From NCBI RefSeq assembly GCF_900102425.1, contig NZ_FNBT01000002.1, forward strand, positions 62,001-126,000: a stretch of 64,000 nucleotides of DNA. Direction: 5' to 3'. Shown piece by piece: positions 36,944 to 44,749 of the stretch. Origin of the DNA: Blastococcus aurantiacus (GTDB lineage: Bacteria > Actinomycetota > Actinomycetes > Mycobacteriales > Geodermatophilaceae). Made by a program: the position numbers and the translations under genes. Below the pieces are notes generated by a model. It saw nothing but the letters and a program-made list of their open reading frames with translations. It had not been told where the DNA came from and made no database searches. Numbering within the stretch: the stretch's first letter is position 1; the number at the start of each line of letters is the position of its first letter.

Positions 36944-36991
36944 CCGGACATCCTCCCGGCAGGGGCAACCCGATTCCGAGGGGCCCGCCGG

Positions 36992-37231
36992 TCAGCCGAC
37001 GTGCATCCCCAGCCGGTAGCGCGCCAGCCGTTCCACGAGCTCGGGCAGTGCGCCGACCGGCGAACCTCCGAGGTCCCGCCGGCTCTCCCGGACGACGCGC
37101 ACGACGAGCTGCGGCCGCACCCGGCCGGCGTACTCGCCGCGGAGCCGGTCGACGGCCTGCTGGACGGCGGGGTCGGAGCAGGGCAGCTCGGAGGAGGAGT
37201 CGGGGCTGCTGGGCGGGACGGTCAGGGTCAT
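36992..37231 (-). CDS. Small three-helix-type protein (hypothetical)
   Basis: 79 aa from the ATG at 37231 with GGGAG upstream. Residues 20-75 (AVQQAVDRLRGEYAGRV...LPELVERLARYRLG) resemble the small three-helix bundle dimerisation domain seen in actinobacterial proteins. There is no signal peptide. The N-terminal 18 residues are Ser/Pro-rich. Function unknown. Confidence 0.65.
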   Translation of the reverse strand: MTLTVPPSSPDSSSELPCSDPAVQQAVDRLRGEYAGRVRPQLVVRVVRESRRDLGGSPVGALPELVERLARYRLGMHVG

Positions 37232-37316
37232 CGACGATCTCCCACGGGTGGGCGGGTGCCGGGCTGTCCCGGTTGCTCCACCACCGTGCCGGGACGCCCC
37301 CGCCGGCGCCAGGGAC

Positions 37317-37751
37317 CTAGGACTCGCCCTCGGTGAAGTACTCGTTGCGACCGGACGACGTGTTGGCGACGGCATCGCGCAGCAGGGCGCCGAGCTCACC
37401 GGTGTCGACGCGGTCCAGCGAGGTGAAGCGGATGCAGCTCTTGCCGCAGGAGACCTTCCCGAGCCGCTCCGCCCGGTCCTCGGCGAGGTAGCCGCCGTCG
37501 ACCACCGCGCAGACGTAGAGAGACAGGTGCCGCTTCTGGGCGGCCAGTGCGATCAGCGGCCAGCTCGTCGTCTCCCGGGCCGAGCGCGGCCGGTAGGGCA
37601 TGAGGCCGTACCCCAGCATCTGCCCGGCGCCGGCGGGCGCCAGCCCGCGGTCGATACCGGGCGCGGCCTCCTGCACCAGCGCGTCGACGCGGCGCAACTC
37701 GGCCTCGCGCGGGCCCGCAGCGGCGAACCACTCGTCGATGCCGCCGGTCAC
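37317..37751 (-). CDS. DUF1801 domain protein
   Basis: 144 aa from a GTG at 37751. The YdhG/DUF1801 fold (related to Bacillus Fra, an iron chaperone) is seen in VDALVQEAAPGIDRGLAPAGAGQMLGYG, LIALAAQKRHLSLYVCAV, and the C-terminal GKSCIRFTSLDRVD. Cys in VSCGKSCI is conserved in the group. The iron-chaperone role of the homologue is suggestive only. Confidence 0.78.
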   Translation of the reverse strand: MTGGIDEWFAAAGPREAELRRVDALVQEAAPGIDRGLAPAGAGQMLGYGLMPYRPRSARETTSWPLIALAAQKRHLSLYVCAVVDGGYLAEDRAERLGKVSCGKSCIRFTSLDRVDTGELGALLRDAVANTSSGRNEYFTEGES

Positions 37752-37761
37752 GACGTCGGCC

Positions 37762-37878
37762 TCAGCCCAGGGCGAGGGAGAGGACGGTCGCGCCGGCCGC
37801 CAGGACCATGGCGAGGACGAGGACGGCGGCCACGATGCGCCGGCGCCGCTCCGCGCGGGAACCCCAGGGACCAGTCAT
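37762..37878 (-). CDS. 38-residue single-span membrane peptide
   Basis: ATG at 37878 to TGA at 37762. The product has a basic N-terminus (MTGPWGSRAERRRRIV) and one hydrophobic helix (AAVLVLAMVLAAGATVLSLAL). It ends 10 bp before the DUF1801 start, on the same strand. Codon third positions are GC-rich, as in neighbours. Basic-then-hydrophobic layout is convincing for a real small membrane protein, but there is no homology support I can offer. Confidence 0.5.
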   Translation of the reverse strand: MTGPWGSRAERRRRIVAAVLVLAMVLAAGATVLSLALG

Positions 37879-37960
37879 ACCGCCACGCTAGCCCCGGGCG
37901 GCGGTCACCACGAGACCACACGCGCTGGAGATCGTCGGACCCCGGTGACACGGTGTCCCC

Positions 37961-39022
37961 GTGACCACGGGGTCCGAGATCGGGTTGCTCCGGCTCGTCG
38001 CGCAGCGGGTGGCCGGCCCGCGCGCGGCCACGCCGCTCGACGCCGTGCGCCGGCTGACCGCCGTCCAGGGGCAGGACCACCCCGGCTCCGTCACCTCGGT
38101 CGCGCTGCGCACCGCCGGCCGGTCGCGAGCCGAGGTCCTCGCGGCGATGGACCGCGGCGAGATCGTCCGGTCCTGGCCGATGCGCGGCACCCTGCACCTC
38201 ACCGCCGCCGAGGACCTGCCCTGGATGCTGGATCTGCTGGGCGAGCGCGCGCTGGCCGGCGTCGGCAAGCGCCGCGCCTCCCTGGAGCTGACCGACGAGG
38301 ACGTGGCGCGGGCCTGCGCGGCGGCCGTGGCCGCCCTCTCCGGCGGCCGGCGGCTGTCCCGGGCCGGGTTGCTGGCCGCGATCGAGGCCGGCGGGGTCGC
38401 CGTCACCGGACAGCGCGGCTACCACCTGCTGTGGTTCGCCGCCCAGACCGGCCACACCTGCCTGGGGCCGACCGAGGACGGCGAGCAGCAGTTCGTCCTG
38501 CTCGACGAGTGGGTGCCCCGGCCGCGCCGGCTGGAGCGCGAGGAGGCGCTGGGCGAGCTGGCGGCACGCTTCTTCGCCGGGCACGGGCCGGCGCCCGTGC
38601 AGGACCTCGCCCGCTGGTCGGGGCTGACCGTCCGCGACTCCCGCGCCGGGCTCGCCACCGCCCGGGAGCAGCTGGAGTCGATGACCGTCGAGGGCGTCGA
38701 GCACTTCCTCGACCCGGCCACCCCCGAGCTGCTCGCCGCCTGCCGGGAGGAGGCGCGGGGCACGTTCCTCCTGCCGGGCTTCGACGAGTTCGTGCTCGGC
38801 TACGGCGACCGCAGCGCCGTCCTCGATCCCGCCTTCGCCACGCGCATCGTGCCGGGCAGCAACGGGATGTTCCTGTCCACCGTCGTCGTCGACGGCCGGG
38901 TCGTGGGCACCTGGCGCCACGAGGGCCGCGGCGCGCGCCGGGCCGCCGTCGGCACCGCCTTCGACCCCGCGGACGCCGACCTGGTGGCCGGCGTTCCCGA
39001 GCTCGCCGCCGCGCTGCCCTGA
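37961..39022 (+). CDS. AlkZ-like winged-helix DNA glycosylase family protein
   Basis: 353 aa from a GTG at 37961. It belongs to the HTH_42/AlkZ superfamily of tandem winged-helix proteins. The catalytic QxQ motif of AlkZ is present in AVQGQDHPGS, and RSWPMRGTLHLTAAEDLPWML, LLPGFDEFVLGYGDRSAVL and the C-terminal GRVVGTWRHEG match. AlkZ of Streptomyces unhooks azinomycin interstrand crosslinks; E. coli YcaQ is a relative. DNA repair is the likely role. Confidence 0.88.
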   Translation: MTTGSEIGLLRLVAQRVAGPRAATPLDAVRRLTAVQGQDHPGSVTSVALRTAGRSRAEVLAAMDRGEIVRSWPMRGTLHLTAAEDLPWMLDLLGERALAGVGKRRASLELTDEDVARACAAAVAALSGGRRLSRAGLLAAIEAGGVAVTGQRGYHLLWFAAQTGHTCLGPTEDGEQQFVLLDEWVPRPRRLEREEALGELAARFFAGHGPAPVQDLARWSGLTVRDSRAGLATAREQLESMTVEGVEHFLDPATPELLAACREEARGTFLLPGFDEFVLGYGDRSAVLDPAFATRIVPGSNGMFLSTVVVDGRVVGTWRHEGRGARRAAVGTAFDPADADLVAGVPELAAALP

Positions 39023-39049
39023 CCGGGGCGCGCGACGGCTGCGCGGCGG

Positions 39050-39499
39050 TCAGGAGGAGGGGCGCTCCACCAGGAAGACCGGGATCTGGCGGTCGGTCTT
39101 CTGCTGGTACTCGGCGTAGGGCGGGTAGGCGGCGACGGCGCGCTCCCACCACACCCGCTTCTCGTCGCCGGTGATCTCGCGGGCGACGCCGTCCCACGGC
39201 TCCGGGCCGTCCTGCACGGTCACCTGGTCGGGGTGCGCGCGCAGGTTGGCCACCCAGGCGGGGTCCGTCGGCGCGCCGCCCTGCGAGCCCACCATGGCGT
39301 AGACGCCGTCGTGCTCGACGCGCATGAGGGCCTGCTTGCGCACCTTCCCGCTCTTGGCACCGCGCGTGCTGAAGATCGCGACCGGCAGGCCGGTGTCCAG
39401 CAGCGTGTTCGCCTCCCGGCCCCCGGTCTCCTCGTAGCGGGCGACCTGGTCGCGGACCCACTTCTGCGGACTGGGCTCGTACTCACCTTCCAGCGGCAT
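39050..39499 (-). CDS. F420-dependent nitroreductase family (Ddn-like)
   Basis: 149 aa split-barrel protein. KWVRDQVARYEETGG..ANTLLDTGLPVAIFSTRGAKSGKVRKQALMRVEHDG and YAMVGSQGGAPTDPAWVANLRAHPD are the deazaflavin-dependent oxidoreductase signature. The homologue Ddn of M. tuberculosis reduces quinones and activates pretomanid with F420H2. It implies the organism makes F420. Confidence 0.9.
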   Translation of the reverse strand: MPLEGEYEPSPQKWVRDQVARYEETGGREANTLLDTGLPVAIFSTRGAKSGKVRKQALMRVEHDGVYAMVGSQGGAPTDPAWVANLRAHPDQVTVQDGPEPWDGVAREITGDEKRVWWERAVAAYPPYAEYQQKTDRQIPVFLVERPSS

Positions 39500-39508
39500 G
39501 ACCCGAAC

Positions 39509-40762
39509 CTAAGGCGCTGCGCGCCGGCCGTCCTGCGGAGGGGCGAAGTCGATGGTGTGCGGCACGAAGAAGCTCAGGTTGTCGGTGATCAGGCCGTCGC
39601 TCTCCCGGATGCCCAGCCCCGCCGGCTCGCCGTCGACCACCCACGCGCCCAGCACCGGGTGGTGTGGGCCGTCCACGCCGGCGAAGTCTGGCAGCGGCGC
39701 GAACTCCTGCACGACGAAGCCCTCGGTGCCGTACCGCCCCGGCAGTTGAGTGGTCACCGCGCCGTCCCGCACGATCGCGACGTTGGCGCCCTCTCGGCCC
39801 CACAGCGGCTTGCGGACGTAGGTCTGCCAGGCCGACGGCATCTCGTCGGCGAAGTAGGCGGGCAGGAGGTACTGGCCGAGCACCGGGTCGCTGCCGAACA
39901 GCTGCCACAGCACCGGCAGCAGCGCCTTGGTGCTCCACAGCATCTTGTAGGCCGGCTCGACCCACGTCGTCCCGCCGGGACGCATCCCGTCGGCCAGGAC
40001 GGCGGCGCCGAACTCGTCCTCGATCAGCCACTCCCAGGGATAGAGCTTGAAGACGACGTCGAGATGGCGGCCCTGCGGGTCGTAGAACCGGCCGTCCCCG
40101 GAGTCGAGCACGATGTCCTCGACCACGAGCTCGATCGCCTCGTAGCCGGCCTGCACCACGGTGTCCATGAGGTAGGCGACGGTCATCCGGTCCTCGCCGG
40201 AGGTCTCCTCGCTGGTCCAGGCCAGGTGCACCCGCGGCCGGACGCCGGTGCGCCGCTCCCACTTGGTGAGGTTGCGCTGCCAGGCCGCCACGAGGGTGTC
40301 GTGCAGCGCGTTCCACTGGTCGCGCCCCTGTCCGGTGAACAGGTGCCAGTTCCACTGGGTGACGGCCGACTCGACCAGCCCGGTGGGGGTGTCGGCGTTG
40401 AACTCCAACAGCTTGGGCGGGCCGTCGCCGTCGTAGCGCAGGTCGAAGCGGCCGTAGATGCTCGGCGGCTCCTCCGCCCATGTCCGGCGGATCTGCGGTC
40501 GGGCCATGGGCGGGATGTTCAGCCGGTCGAACAGCTCGTTGTCGACGACGTGGTCGCCGGCGGCCACGCACATCTGGAACAGCTGGCGGACGGCGCCGTC
40601 GAGCTCCTCGACCTCGGCCATGGAGAAGTCGTAGAACGGCCCCTCGCGCCAGTAGCTGCGCACCTCGCCGCCGGGCAGGTGGGTGCGGTTGTAGACCAGC
40701 CCCTGGGACTCGATCTCCGCCTCCCAGCCGGGGCGGACGATCCCGCTCTCGATCCGTCGCAC
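39509..40762 (-). CDS. Glutathionylspermidine-synthase-like ATP-grasp protein (YgiC-like)
   Basis: 417 aa. The pre-ATP-grasp and ATP-grasp segments of the GSP_synth family are clear: GRFDLRYDGDGPPKLLEFNADTPTGLVE, AYKMLWSTKALLPVLW, and YVRKPLWGREGANVAIV, with EGFVVQEFAPL late. It lacks the amidase domain of E. coli Gsp, as do YgiC and YjfC. The gene downstream encodes a small lipoprotein, matching the YgiB-YgiC pairing of enterobacteria. Acceptor and donor are unknown. Confidence 0.88.
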   Translation of the reverse strand: MRRIESGIVRPGWEAEIESQGLVYNRTHLPGGEVRSYWREGPFYDFSMAEVEELDGAVRQLFQMCVAAGDHVVDNELFDRLNIPPMARPQIRRTWAEEPPSIYGRFDLRYDGDGPPKLLEFNADTPTGLVESAVTQWNWHLFTGQGRDQWNALHDTLVAAWQRNLTKWERRTGVRPRVHLAWTSEETSGEDRMTVAYLMDTVVQAGYEAIELVVEDIVLDSGDGRFYDPQGRHLDVVFKLYPWEWLIEDEFGAAVLADGMRPGGTTWVEPAYKMLWSTKALLPVLWQLFGSDPVLGQYLLPAYFADEMPSAWQTYVRKPLWGREGANVAIVRDGAVTTQLPGRYGTEGFVVQEFAPLPDFAGVDGPHHPVLGAWVVDGEPAGLGIRESDGLITDNLSFFVPHTIDFAPPQDGRRAAP

Positions 40763-40772
40763 GGGAGGCGGC

Positions 40773-41174
40773 TCAGCTCCCCGCGCCGGAGCCGGCCTTG
40801 TTGCCGATCCCGCTGCCGATGCCGCCGCTCACCCGCTGGCCGGCGCTCACCTTGCCCGTGCCGGGCAGGCCGGCGCGCTGCCGCGCGGCGCTGTCACCCG
40901 GGTTGATCCGCGTGCCGCCCGAGGGCAGCACCGTGCCGACCGGCAGCCCGGGACGGAAGCCACCGAGGTAGAGGAAGAACAGCCCGCCGCCCAGACCCCC
41001 GCCGCGGTCGTCGTCGCAGAGGTCCTCGTCGACGATCTCGCCGTTCTCGTCGGTGCAGTAGGCGACCTGCTCGTCGTCCTCGCCGCCCGCTCCGCACCCG
41101 GCCATGAAGCCGGTCGCGGCGGTGGCGAGCACCGTGGTCGTGAGGGCGGCGCGGACGCGGTTGGAGACCGCCAT
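40773..41174 (-). CDS. Small lipoprotein paired with the YgiC-like ligase
   Basis: 133 aa. Lipoprotein signal peptide with lipobox FMAGC at about residue 27. The mature part has two Cys in CTDENGEIVDEDLC, then a Gly-rich hydrophobic patch (GGGLGGGLFFLYLGG) and a Gly/Ser-rich tail. GGAGGA sits upstream of the ATG at 41174. It lies upstream of the YgiC-like gene with a 10-bp gap, the YgiB (DUF1190)-YgiC arrangement. I do not claim sequence homology to YgiB, only analogous position and type. Confidence 0.75.
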   Translation of the reverse strand: MAVSNRVRAALTTTVLATAATGFMAGCGAGGEDDEQVAYCTDENGEIVDEDLCDDDRGGGLGGGLFFLYLGGFRPGLPVGTVLPSGGTRINPGDSAARQRAGLPGTGKVSAGQRVSGGIGSGIGNKAGSGAGS

Positions 41175-41395
41175 GACGTGGTTCCTCCTCGGGTTCCCCC
41201 AGACAGTAGATCGTGGAACCGGACGGCCGCTCGCACCCAGCGCGCCGGTCCCGTCCGCACGCCGCCGGCGGTGCCGCGTGCGCCCCTCGGGTCGCGGAGC
41301 CGACCCTCGGAATGGCACCGTCTCAGGCGGCCGGATCCCCCGGACGCACGCCGACCCGCCCTGCCCGGGCCGCAGACCACGGAGGACCGCCGAGC

Positions 41396-42307
41396 ATGAG
41401 GTACCGCGAGAGCGGCAGCCTGGACACGTCCGGGGTGCGGGACGCCCGCGGTCGCGGCGGTGGTGGCCGGGGCATCGCCGTGGGCGGTGGCGGGCTGGGC
41501 CTGGTGGGGCTGCTCGTCGTCGTCCTGCTGCAGGTGCTCGGCGGTGGGGACGGCGGAGGCGGTGCGGCGGCCGGCGCCTTGTCCGGGCTCGGTCAGGACC
41601 AGACCGTCGACAACACGACGCTGGCGCAGAACTGCCGGACCGGCGCCGACGCCAACGAATCGGTCGAGTGCGCGGTCGTCGCCGACGTGGAGTCGATCCA
41701 GGACTACTGGTCCGGGGTGCTGCGCGGGCGGTACGAGCCCACGAAGACGACCTTCTTCACCGGCTCGGTGCAGACCGCCTGCGGGGCCGGGTCGAGCGGC
41801 TCGGGGCCCTTCTACTGCCCGGCCGACCAGCTGGTCTACATCGACCTGACCTTCTTCGACCAGATGCGCGAGCAGTTCGGCGCCCAGGGCGGTCTGTTCG
41901 TCGACGCCTACATCATCGCCCACGAGTACGGCCACCACGTGCAGAACCTGCTCGGCACCAACGCGCGGGTCACGCCCGGGGAGAGCGGCCCGACCAGCGG
42001 CTCGGTGCGGCTGGAGCTGCAGGCCGACTGCTACGCGGGCGCCTGGGCGAAGCACGCCGAGACCGTGCCCGATGACTCGGGCGAGCCGCTGATCGCGGAC
42101 ATCACCGACGACGACATCGACCGGGCGCTGGACGCCGCCGCCCGCATCGGCGACGACTACATCCAGGAGAACCTCGGCGGCGGGACGGTGGACCAGGAGG
42201 CCTTCACCCACGGCAGCTCCGAGCAGCGGCAGCGGTGGTTCCGCACCGGCTACGAGACCGGCGACCCGAACCGCTGCGACACCTTCGCGACCGACGACCT
42301 CGGATGA
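41396..42307 (+). CDS. Neutral zinc metallopeptidase, YpfJ family
   Basis: 303 aa. A short cytosolic N-terminus is followed by one transmembrane helix (GIAVGGGGLGLVGLLVVVLLQVL), and the rest is outside. The zinc motif is IIAHEYGHHVQNLLG (HExxH), with the third ligand in LELQADCYAG. CGAGSSGSGPFYCPADQLVYIDLTFF is the family block. Start 41396 has GGAGGA nine bases upstream. The TGA overlaps an ATG of the next frame, but the enoyl-CoA hydratase more likely starts at 42319. Substrate unknown. Confidence 0.9.
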   Translation: MRYRESGSLDTSGVRDARGRGGGGRGIAVGGGGLGLVGLLVVVLLQVLGGGDGGGGAAAGALSGLGQDQTVDNTTLAQNCRTGADANESVECAVVADVESIQDYWSGVLRGRYEPTKTTFFTGSVQTACGAGSSGSGPFYCPADQLVYIDLTFFDQMREQFGAQGGLFVDAYIIAHEYGHHVQNLLGTNARVTPGESGPTSGSVRLELQADCYAGAWAKHAETVPDDSGEPLIADITDDDIDRALDAAARIGDDYIQENLGGGTVDQEAFTHGSSEQRQRWFRTGYETGDPNRCDTFATDDLG

Positions 42308-42318
42308 AGGAGACCCTA

Positions 42319-43140
42319 GTGCCCCCCACCGCTCGCGAGCTCGCGTCGGGCCCCTACCCGGGGGCCGAGAACCTCAGCCTCGACCGTGACGGGCACACCG
42401 CCGTCCTGACCATCGACCGGCCGGCGAAGCGCAACGCGATGACCGCGGAGATGTGGGCCGCGCTCCCCGGCGTGCTGGCCGGCCCGGCCGCCGACCCCGC
42501 CGTGCGGGTGCTCGTCGTGACCGGCGCGGGCCCCAGCTTCTGCGCCGGCGCTGACATCGCCGGCCTGCTCGGGGGGCCCGACGCGCAGGACCCGATGGCC
42601 GAGGTCCGGGCGCACAACCTCGCGGCGCAGGCGGCGCTCCGGGCCTTCCCCAAGCCGACGGTCGCGATGATCCGCGGGCACTGCATCGGCGGCGGCGTGG
42701 AGATCGCCGCCTCCTGCGACCTGCGCTTCGCCGACCGCTCGAGCGTCTTCGGGGTGACGCCGTCGAAGGTGGGCATCGTCTACCCGCCGTCGTCGACCCG
42801 GGCACTGGTGGACCTGGTGGGCCCGGCCACGACCAAGTACCTGCTCTTCAGCGGTGAGCTGCTCGACGCGGACGACGCGCTGCGCACGGGCCTGGTCGAC
42901 CGGCTGGTCGAACCCGCGGACCTCGAGGACGAGGTGCGGCGGTTCGCCGACGTGCTCGCCGCCCGCTCGGCGCTCACCCAGCGGGCCACCAAGGAAATCG
43001 TGGCCGCGCTCACCGAAGGCACCGACGCGGAGGCCGTCGCCACCCCGCGGTACCGCGAGACGATCACCGCCGGGGAGCTGCCGGAGGGGGTCGCCGCCTT
43101 CGCCGAGCGACGTCCGCCGCGCTTCGGCTGGACAGGCTGA
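42319..43140 (+). CDS. Enoyl-CoA hydratase/isomerase family protein
   Basis: 273 aa from a GTG at 42319, chosen because AAGGAG lies six bases upstream; an ATG at 42304 would swallow that site. Crotonase fold: the oxyanion hole is formed by PSFCAGADIAGLL and IRGHCIGGGVEIAASCDLRF. KVGIVYPPSSTRALVDLVG follows. Catalytic Glu of classical hydratases is not obvious, so it could be an isomerase or thioesterase-like member. It is followed by a stress-type promoter. Confidence 0.85.
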   Translation: MPPTARELASGPYPGAENLSLDRDGHTAVLTIDRPAKRNAMTAEMWAALPGVLAGPAADPAVRVLVVTGAGPSFCAGADIAGLLGGPDAQDPMAEVRAHNLAAQAALRAFPKPTVAMIRGHCIGGGVEIAASCDLRFADRSSVFGVTPSKVGIVYPPSSTRALVDLVGPATTKYLLFSGELLDADDALRTGLVDRLVEPADLEDEVRRFADVLAARSALTQRATKEIVAALTEGTDAEAVATPRYRETITAGELPEGVAAFAERRPPRFGWTG

Positions 43141-43153
43141 CCTGCAGATCCCT

Positions 43154-43179
43154 GTTTCGCGACCCCTCCGGCAGGGGTA
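43154..43179 (+). promoter_or_regulatory. Sigma-B/sigma-F type stress promoter
   Basis: GTTT (43154-43157), 17-nt spacer, GGGTAC (43175-43180). The actinobacterial SigB/SigF consensus is GTTT-N15-17-GGGTAY. The site lies 222 bp before the first of three co-oriented envelope/stress genes. The rest of 43141-43401 (261 bp) is the long leader, with no gene and no further motif I trust. Confidence 0.6.
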
Positions 43180-43401
43180 CCACAACCTCTGCGGCGCACC
43201 CACGGGGGCTGCCCGGCGCGACATCGCTGTCGCACCTCGGCTCCCTCTCCGCCCGCCCGTGACGCATGGAAGCGCCGGGCGGAAGGCCGGTTCCGGCACC
43301 GCTTGGATCAAGAAGATCACGCAGCAGGTGTGGCCGAACCACTCCAGGGTAGCGCCACTCCGACCACGAGAACTGCCCATGAACACTGCCGAGGAGGACC
43401 G

Positions 43402-44193
43402 ATGACTCACTCCATCGACGCCCCGCTCCCCCCGCCCACCACCACGGCGGGGAGCACGGGCCAGAGCTCGCCCAGCAAGGCCGACGTCGCCAAGGACGAG
43501 GCGAAGGCCGTCGGCCAGACCGCGGCCCAGGCCGGTAGCCAGGTCGCCTCGACCGCTGCCGACCAGGCCAAGGAGGTCGCACACGAGACCCAGCGCCAGG
43601 CGCAGGACCTGCTCAAGCAGGGCCAGTCGCAGCTCAAGGACCAGACTGTCGCCCAGCAGCAGAAGGCCGCTCAGGGCCTGAGCTCGCTGGCCGGCGAGCT
43701 GCGCAGCCTCGCGGACGGCACCAGCCAGGGTGCCCCCGGACCGGCCCGCGACCTGCTCCAGCAGGCCTCCGGCTACATCGAGACGTTCGCCGACAAGCTG
43801 CAGAACCGCGAGCCGGCCGAGCTGCTCGAGGAGGTCCGCAGCCTCGCCCGTCGTCGCCCGGGCATGTTCCTGCTCGGTGCCGCTGCTGCCGGAATCGTCG
43901 CCGGCCGGCTGACCAGCGGCGTGCGCGCCGCCCACAGCGACTCCGGCCCGTCCGGCAACACCGGTGGCTACCCCACGACCAACTACGTGGACCCGACGCC
44001 GACCTACTCGGACACCACGTACACCGACACCACGAGCACCTACACGGGTACCGGCGCCGCCTACTCGACGGCCGGCTCCGCCCCGCTGCCGCCGCCCCCG
44101 TACGGCACCGTGCCCCCCGAGGGCAGCGTCGTGCCGCCGGCCACCCCGGCCGGCTGGGACGACCCGGCTCGCCGCCCCGGTGGGGTGGGCTGA
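43402..44193 (+). CDS. Helical membrane-associated protein with Ala/Gln-rich amphipathic repeats (stress operon 1)
   Basis: 263 aa, ATG at 43402 preceded by GAGGAGGACC. Residues 25-110 are a continuous amphipathic helix rich in Ala, Gln and Lys (KADVAKDEAKAVGQTAAQAG). Then comes RSLADGTSQGAPGPARDLLQQASGYIETFADKLQNREPAELLEEVRSLARRRPGMFLLGAAAAGIVAGRL, which ends in a transmembrane helix. The C-terminal tail is low-complexity Tyr/Thr/Pro. Members of this group occur with holin and DUF3618 genes in actinobacteria. Function unknown. Confidence 0.75.
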   Translation: MTHSIDAPLPPPTTTAGSTGQSSPSKADVAKDEAKAVGQTAAQAGSQVASTAADQAKEVAHETQRQAQDLLKQGQSQLKDQTVAQQQKAAQGLSSLAGELRSLADGTSQGAPGPARDLLQQASGYIETFADKLQNREPAELLEEVRSLARRRPGMFLLGAAAAGIVAGRLTSGVRAAHSDSGPSGNTGGYPTTNYVDPTPTYSDTTYTDTTSTYTGTGAAYSTAGSAPLPPPPYGTVPPEGSVVPPATPAGWDDPARRPGGVG

Positions 44194-44196
44194 CGC

Positions 44197-44724
44197 ATGA
44201 GCACCCCGTACACCCCGGGCCAGCCCACGGGCGGCCCCGGCTACGCCCCACCGATGGTGGAGCCCGCGACCCAGAATTACGCGGCCGACTACTCCGGTGA
44301 GCACAGCGGCAGCCTCGGGACGCCGACGACGGCCGACGGCCGCCCCGACGTCGAGGGCAACTCGGTCGGTGCGCTGATCGGCGAGGTCACCAAGGACCTC
44401 TCGACCCTCATGCGCCAGGAGCTCGAGCTGGCCAAGGTCGAGCTCAAGGCCGAGGCAGTGAAGGCGGGCACGGGCGCAGGCCTGTTCGGTGCCGCCGGCT
44501 TCGCCGCCTACTTCGCGGTGCTCTTCCTGTCCGTGGCCCTGTGGTGGGCGCTGTCCCACCTCGTCGGCCACAGCTGGTCGGCCCTGATCGTCGCGATCCT
44601 CTGGGGGATCGTCGCCGCGGTGGCCGCCCTGATGGGCAAGAAGAAGTTCCAGCAGGTCAACCCCAAGCCCGAGCGCACCGTGGAGACCCTTTCCCAGGTG
44701 CCGGGCGCCCTCAAGCCCAACTGA
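44197..44724 (+). CDS. Actinobacterial holin-family membrane protein (stress operon 2)
   Basis: 175 aa. The Phage_holin_3_6 signature is VGALIGEVTKDLSTLMRQELELAKVELKAEA, then two transmembrane helices (AAYFAVLFLSVALWWAL and ALIVAILWGIVAAVAALM). Despite the family name, such proteins are chromosomal and widespread in actinobacteria and usually lie beside DUF3618 genes. It begins 3 bp after the previous stop, so the operon link is firm. No endolysin or phage gene is near. Confidence 0.82.
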   Translation: MSTPYTPGQPTGGPGYAPPMVEPATQNYAADYSGEHSGSLGTPTTADGRPDVEGNSVGALIGEVTKDLSTLMRQELELAKVELKAEAVKAGTGAGLFGAAGFAAYFAVLFLSVALWWALSHLVGHSWSALIVAILWGIVAAVAALMGKKKFQQVNPKPERTVETLSQVPGALKPN

Positions 44725-44749
44725 CCCCCACGACGAAGGAGTCGCACCA

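Noticed and set aside
44197-44724. Holin as evidence of prophage
   Set aside because: The family is chromosomal in actinobacteria and no endolysin, terminase, integrase or other phage gene is nearby.
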